DNA from: Ascaris suum
Lineage: Eukaryota; Nematoda; Chromadorea; Rhabditida; Ascarididae
Reading direction: 5' to 3'
DNA: 64,000 nucleotides
Assembly (NCBI GenBank): GCA_013433145.1
Contig: CM024177.1
Location: 2,692,110-2,756,109, forward strand
Shown: piece by piece, positions 60,001 through 64,000 of the stretch
How the letters are laid out: every line of letters starts with the position of its first letter
How positions within the stretch are numbered: position 1 is the first letter of the stretch
Position numbers and translations under genes: made by a program
The notes under the pieces: model-generated
Seen by the model: the letters and a program-made list of their open reading frames with translations, nothing else
Told to the model about the DNA's origin: nothing
Databases searched by the model: none

Positions 60001-63000
60001 TGTACCGCTCATCCTCGCATTCAGTTCGCGTCAAAAAGAGTGCCCATGAGCGTGACTCATCCACACTCAACTGCACATTGGCAACCACTCGCAGTGCACC
60101 CAAAAGTTGTGCCAAACGGGCCTCGTCTTCGCTATTTCCCTTCCTAAGTATTGTACCTAGTTAACTCTTTCAAAACCACATAATGTTCTAGAGCTGCTTT
60201 CTTGTAATGCTGCGTGGCAAAATTTTTCGGCGATAGCACGGATCGATTTCGAGGCAGATAACCGGAAACGAGGGAGAAGGGAGCAAGTGTGTCCTCGTTT
60301 CCATAAGTTAGGAATCTCTGTAAGATTCTCGAAGGTGGTAAAGTAATTAGGCATTCTCATCAAAAAGTAAGATGCGAGAAACAATGAATAAAAAGAAAAA
60401 CCATAAACTGGCGAATCTAACGGTACCAGAATTCAATGAAAAAATTTTTTCATTAGATATGCCCATCCACACGTATTTCTGCGCCGACACCTGGATTAAA
60501 ATTCTAACCAACCACTATAATTCCAGAATGCCCACACAATGGTCTTGAAACATTTTTGGAGAGTTTCTGAAAAAATAATAATCTAACATAGTTGCAGAAC
60601 GCACGTGAATCCCATCATCAGAAACAACATATGCTTGCCCCTGATTCTAGTGATCTACCCGAACACTGTCCAAATTTGATAGCGATCATAATAAATATTA
60701 CTGGCTAGCAAAATAAACGAAGAGATGATTGGTCAGCCTATTTCATAATCGCAAAGAGACTTTCTTTTGGTGAAGAAGAACTCCAGTGCAACTTTCCTCA
60801 ATCAAACTGAGGAAGATGGGCGTTGTGATATCAGCATTTCTATATAAACGATGGAAATGATTTGAATTATTCAATGGTGAGCAATGATGGAATATTTTCA
60901 GAGCCAATAAAAAGTAACAGTCGGCTCTTGTAATGAAACCCAAGCCCCTCCAAATACGTCTAACTTCTGTCTTGTTTTCTTAATTAATTTTAGAAGAAAA
61001 ACTGTTTTGGAAAAAATATATCAGCTGAATAAAAACATAAAAACATCACAAAATATCAGTACGTAAAAAATATTAGATGCCACCTCTCAAATATAAAACA
61101 TTCTTAAGCAATCAACTTCATTTCAATTACCGAGCACTAAGCGATGAGATGACTTCGGCGATCCTCTCATGAAGCAATTTAACTGCCGGTCTTCTGGGTC
61201 GACGTATAAACGCTGCGATCGGATGATGTTTAAGCAGTGCAGAGAGCAACCAGGTCAGCAATTCCGAATCATCCAAGCAAATACACATTATACTCAATGC
61301 GAGCGCATTGTTTTTATGCGATCCCAATATGCGTACCAATGATCTATTGATCAAATATCGATCCACCGACATTAGCTAAAGCGATCCTTCAATCATTAAA
61401 TGCCTAAATTCTAGTTTACCTTAAACATATCTATTCAGTGAAGTAAACAAGTTAGTTACTTTTATTAAACGAACGAATGAGCCATTTGCACGGCGGTTCC
61501 TTACCGAACAGTTGGCTGAAGAAATTGCCCCGAGGTACAGATTCTGAGTTAGGCCACTACCTCTAATCCTCATCCAACAAGCTCAACCTGGGACACAACT
61601 AACTAGTTTTGTGTCTTCATCTTCAGACTGCAGTTAAACAGAGCAGAGAATAGTAACATAGAAGACCGCAACTAACTATTACAGCAACCCTCTTACCCCT
61701 CAATGTGAGCACTAAGCAAACTTTTTTAATCTGATCCATAAAAGATGAAAACCAGGATGAACACGACGTGAACACTTCTTTACTCAAATATTTCCATTTA
61801 AATATCAACAATTCCCTAAGAAATCATCTTCGGTCAAATGGGAAAATGGCCGACCAAAATAAATTCGAAGCTATGCGAAATCGATCAAATGTGATCGAAC
61901 GTAATCATAGTGAACCCAAGCTGATTGACATCACGCAGCCATTCTGTACATCATCGGGATCACTGACATTCTCCATTCTAGCCTTATAATGAATAATAAC
62001 ACAACGTTGACAACTAATGCGGAGCAATTCAGGATTGCGTTACTTGGGAAAATCCGCCATAATGATTCAAGCTGCCAAAAACCGATTTAAATAAATCTGC
62101 AACAGCTGCTTTCATTTCAAAAATATTCAAATTGGATGATCAGTTGCTTTCTCGTATCCCTTCGTGCTCGCTCCTTCCTTCCACCATCCGAACACTCCTA
62201 TAGTTGACAGCCACTACCTCAGTTCACGGTTAACTCTTTTTACCTAACATCATCTAATGCCTCCCACTATGGTGAGCGCGAAAGATGGTTTATCGCAAGA
62301 GCCACAATAGCAGGGTACTTGCTTTGGAACTAGGATAATGAAGGGAATTGTTCACCGAAGAAATGCAACTAACCTTGAGAAGTGTAGCAGCCCGCTGCTT
62401 CGATGATGGACTCGATTCTGGAAATTGTGCTGAAATCAAATATTCCACCACCGACTCCATCGACTCCCCCATATTACACAATAACTGAAATAATGAAATT
62501 TCAAACAAGCATTACCTTCTGAGGTACCACTTGCTATAAACAAACCTTCAAGCACGCTAAGTAGCCGGGACAATTCGCTTCTTAAAAATATCCTTCGCCC
62601 TGATAGACCGATCGATTACGTAAACGAATCGAATCATGTAAGAAAGACTGAGTGGACCCTAACTGTGAAGGCAAAAAGCCGAAGGAAGCAACAGCTGGAT
62701 TCAAAGGAACAAATGTCGAATACAGGACTACACGACAATAGCTCGTGTGGAAAAACAGCTGAAACTGTTGAGTACGATAACGTTCCAACACAACACAATC
62801 AAGGCTCAATGCAGCACGATGAAAATTTTTCACCGGATTCCCACCTGCTGGACCTCAGATGGGACTCAGGAGATGGTCTCGAACGGATTCAGTAAATGAA
62901 ATTACTTTCTTTACCTTTACGAAGAGAAAGAGAACAAAACGTTTCCTGAATTCACCTCACAACATTTCAAAATCATCCGTTCCGTCAATTACTCTTCAAT

Positions 63001-63653
63001 AGGGTGAAGGTATGTCAACTCGCCCAGACACATCCCTCCAACTAAGATTCTGATTCACAGTTAGATGTCATACATTATCGCAAGCTTCCATCCCTCTAGA
63101 CATCAGTGAAGGCATGAAAGCCGCTGCACACGACGCTAAGTGGCTTCACCTGCCACATGAAGTCGGACGTTTTAGGACCTAGACTATTCCCAATAAGGCA
63201 ATAAAAAATCTGTGTGCAAAAGAGTCGGGAGTGTGAAGGTGGTGGAATCTCAGTAGCTGATCGTCGTCTGAGAAGCAAAGTTCGGATGCTATCAAGTGCC
63301 ATTGCAGCAATGGGATGAAACGTAGCCAAAATGCATGAGAACGTCTCGTACTGTAAATAACCTTCGCATCGACAAGTTTCCCCACTGCAGGTAAATAAGT
63401 ATAACAAAATATTTTTATTACTGCTAATAACAATATTATAATAAAAATCGTGTGCTTGCCTGCGTGATTAACTCAGGTGCATTCGATAGTGGTAACATTG
63501 AGCTGATTATGAGATGGATGTCGAACCTGGTGGGACACTTGCGAATACAGGTCAGTATGGCACAGACCAGTTCGTCGATTGGATACTCACAACCAAAGAA
63601 ACTGCTATCTGTCATCGCCGAATCGTTGTTGCCCAACGACGATACTGAAACAT
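51051..63653 (-). CDS. INTS2: Integrator complex subunit 2, partial (N-terminus beyond window)
   Basis: Sixteen minus-strand exons: 63653-63460 (or from 63644), 63350-63150, 62484-62374, 61375-61131, 60143-59955, 59276-59090, 58605-58402, 57361-57218, 56604-56474, 55568-55383, 54881-54629, about 54215-54132, 53886-53681, 53470-53281, 52509-52363 and 51374-51051 (TGA). They give about 998 residues, colinear with human INTS2 (about 1,204) from roughly residue 150 to near its C-terminus. Clear matches are GFLPAHCVAQLLTARSFAKH, EWLASQIVE...HPTVVELI, LPIRYMISV, HQMFIADPVLLKLVHFQ and GYPVEMIPMAVRLIPSMHIC. INTS2 is an alpha-helical backbone subunit that binds INTS1 and INTS7 in the nuclear complex that cleaves snRNA 3' ends and attenuates paused RNA polymerase II. 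All joins are in phase. Two introns appear to be GC-AG, and the acceptor before exon 54215-54132 reads AA instead of AG. A missing N-terminal ~150-200 residues should lie to the right of the window. Confidence 0.95.
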
Positions 63654-64000
63654 CTTAATTAATGCAATGAATATAGTGCACCTGCAGAAAGCGTGAAGGG
63701 TGACGTACAAATGCATGGCACCTTCATCTACGACATACAAGCGATCCACCCTCCTCTCCCTTCTTTTAATCACTGTAATTGATAGCGATATTGTACACAA
63801 ATGTGCCTCTCCCCCGCAGTCTCACATTCTGCAGCTAAAAAACATCAGAATGGGAGTGAAAAAAACTTAAGCTGATAAAAGAGACCACCATTAGCGACAT
63901 GATCTTATTAAATGTGATAAGAAAAACGAAACAACAAACACTGCAACAAAGCCCAAGCGACTGTCTTCACTTTATCGTAAGGAGTGGCATATTTAAAGCT
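63654..64000. other. Probable INTS2 intron
   Basis: The first seen INTS2 exon starts with two bases of a split codon, so an upstream exon must exist. The frame at 63683-63740 (ending before a GTGCAC) is too close to be joined by a normal-sized intron and has no clear match. I therefore read this end as intron. Confidence 0.5.

Overview
The window looks like nuclear DNA of a nematode. It is AT-rich, its genes are split into many short exons with long AT-rich introns, most splice acceptors are pyrimidine-rich and end in TAG or CAG, and protein similarity is to animal proteins. Introns are long and acceptors are looser than in Caenorhabditis, so a parasitic lineage such as Spirurina is possible, but I cannot name a species. 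No bacterial, phage, CRISPR or operon-type prokaryotic feature is present, and I found no convincing tRNA or rRNA gene.

Every gene I can support lies on the minus strand, so read from the right. (1) INTS2, about 51.05-63.65 kb: sixteen exons carry the last ~1,000 residues of Integrator subunit 2; the N-terminus lies beyond the right edge. (2) An unrecognised protein, 41.5-47.0 kb, with a basic/serine-rich segment, a short coiled coil and a conserved-looking C-terminal part in eight phase-compatible exons. (3) A NUP42-like CCCH zinc-finger protein, 34.2-38.4 kb, six exons. (4) NATD1, a one-exon GNAT-like acetyltransferase, 28.5-28.9 kb, followed by a possible small tail-anchored membrane protein. 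(5) A TTD14-type P-loop GTP-binding protein, 11.4-17.0 kb, eight exons, all in phase.

The left 11 kb is gene-poor. It holds a broken BEL/Pao reverse transcriptase (8.3-9.0 kb), a (GT)n array, and a degenerate minisatellite whose unit flips orientation about 7.83 kb, forming a foldback structure. The gaps hold two (TA)n arrays longer than 100 bp, a 26-bp tandem repeat, and several G or C homopolymers.

The genes serve unrelated housekeeping roles (snRNA processing and transcription attenuation, mRNA export, acetyl-CoA-dependent acetylation, membrane-protein trafficking), and I see no shared pathway. I did not find an obviously new system. The points most worth checking are a lost AG acceptor and two GC-AG introns in INTS2, the NUP42-like protein without FG repeats, and the unrecognised 41.5-47.0 kb protein. 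Exon boundaries were placed by hand from reading frame, splice motifs and remembered family sequence, and need RNA evidence.
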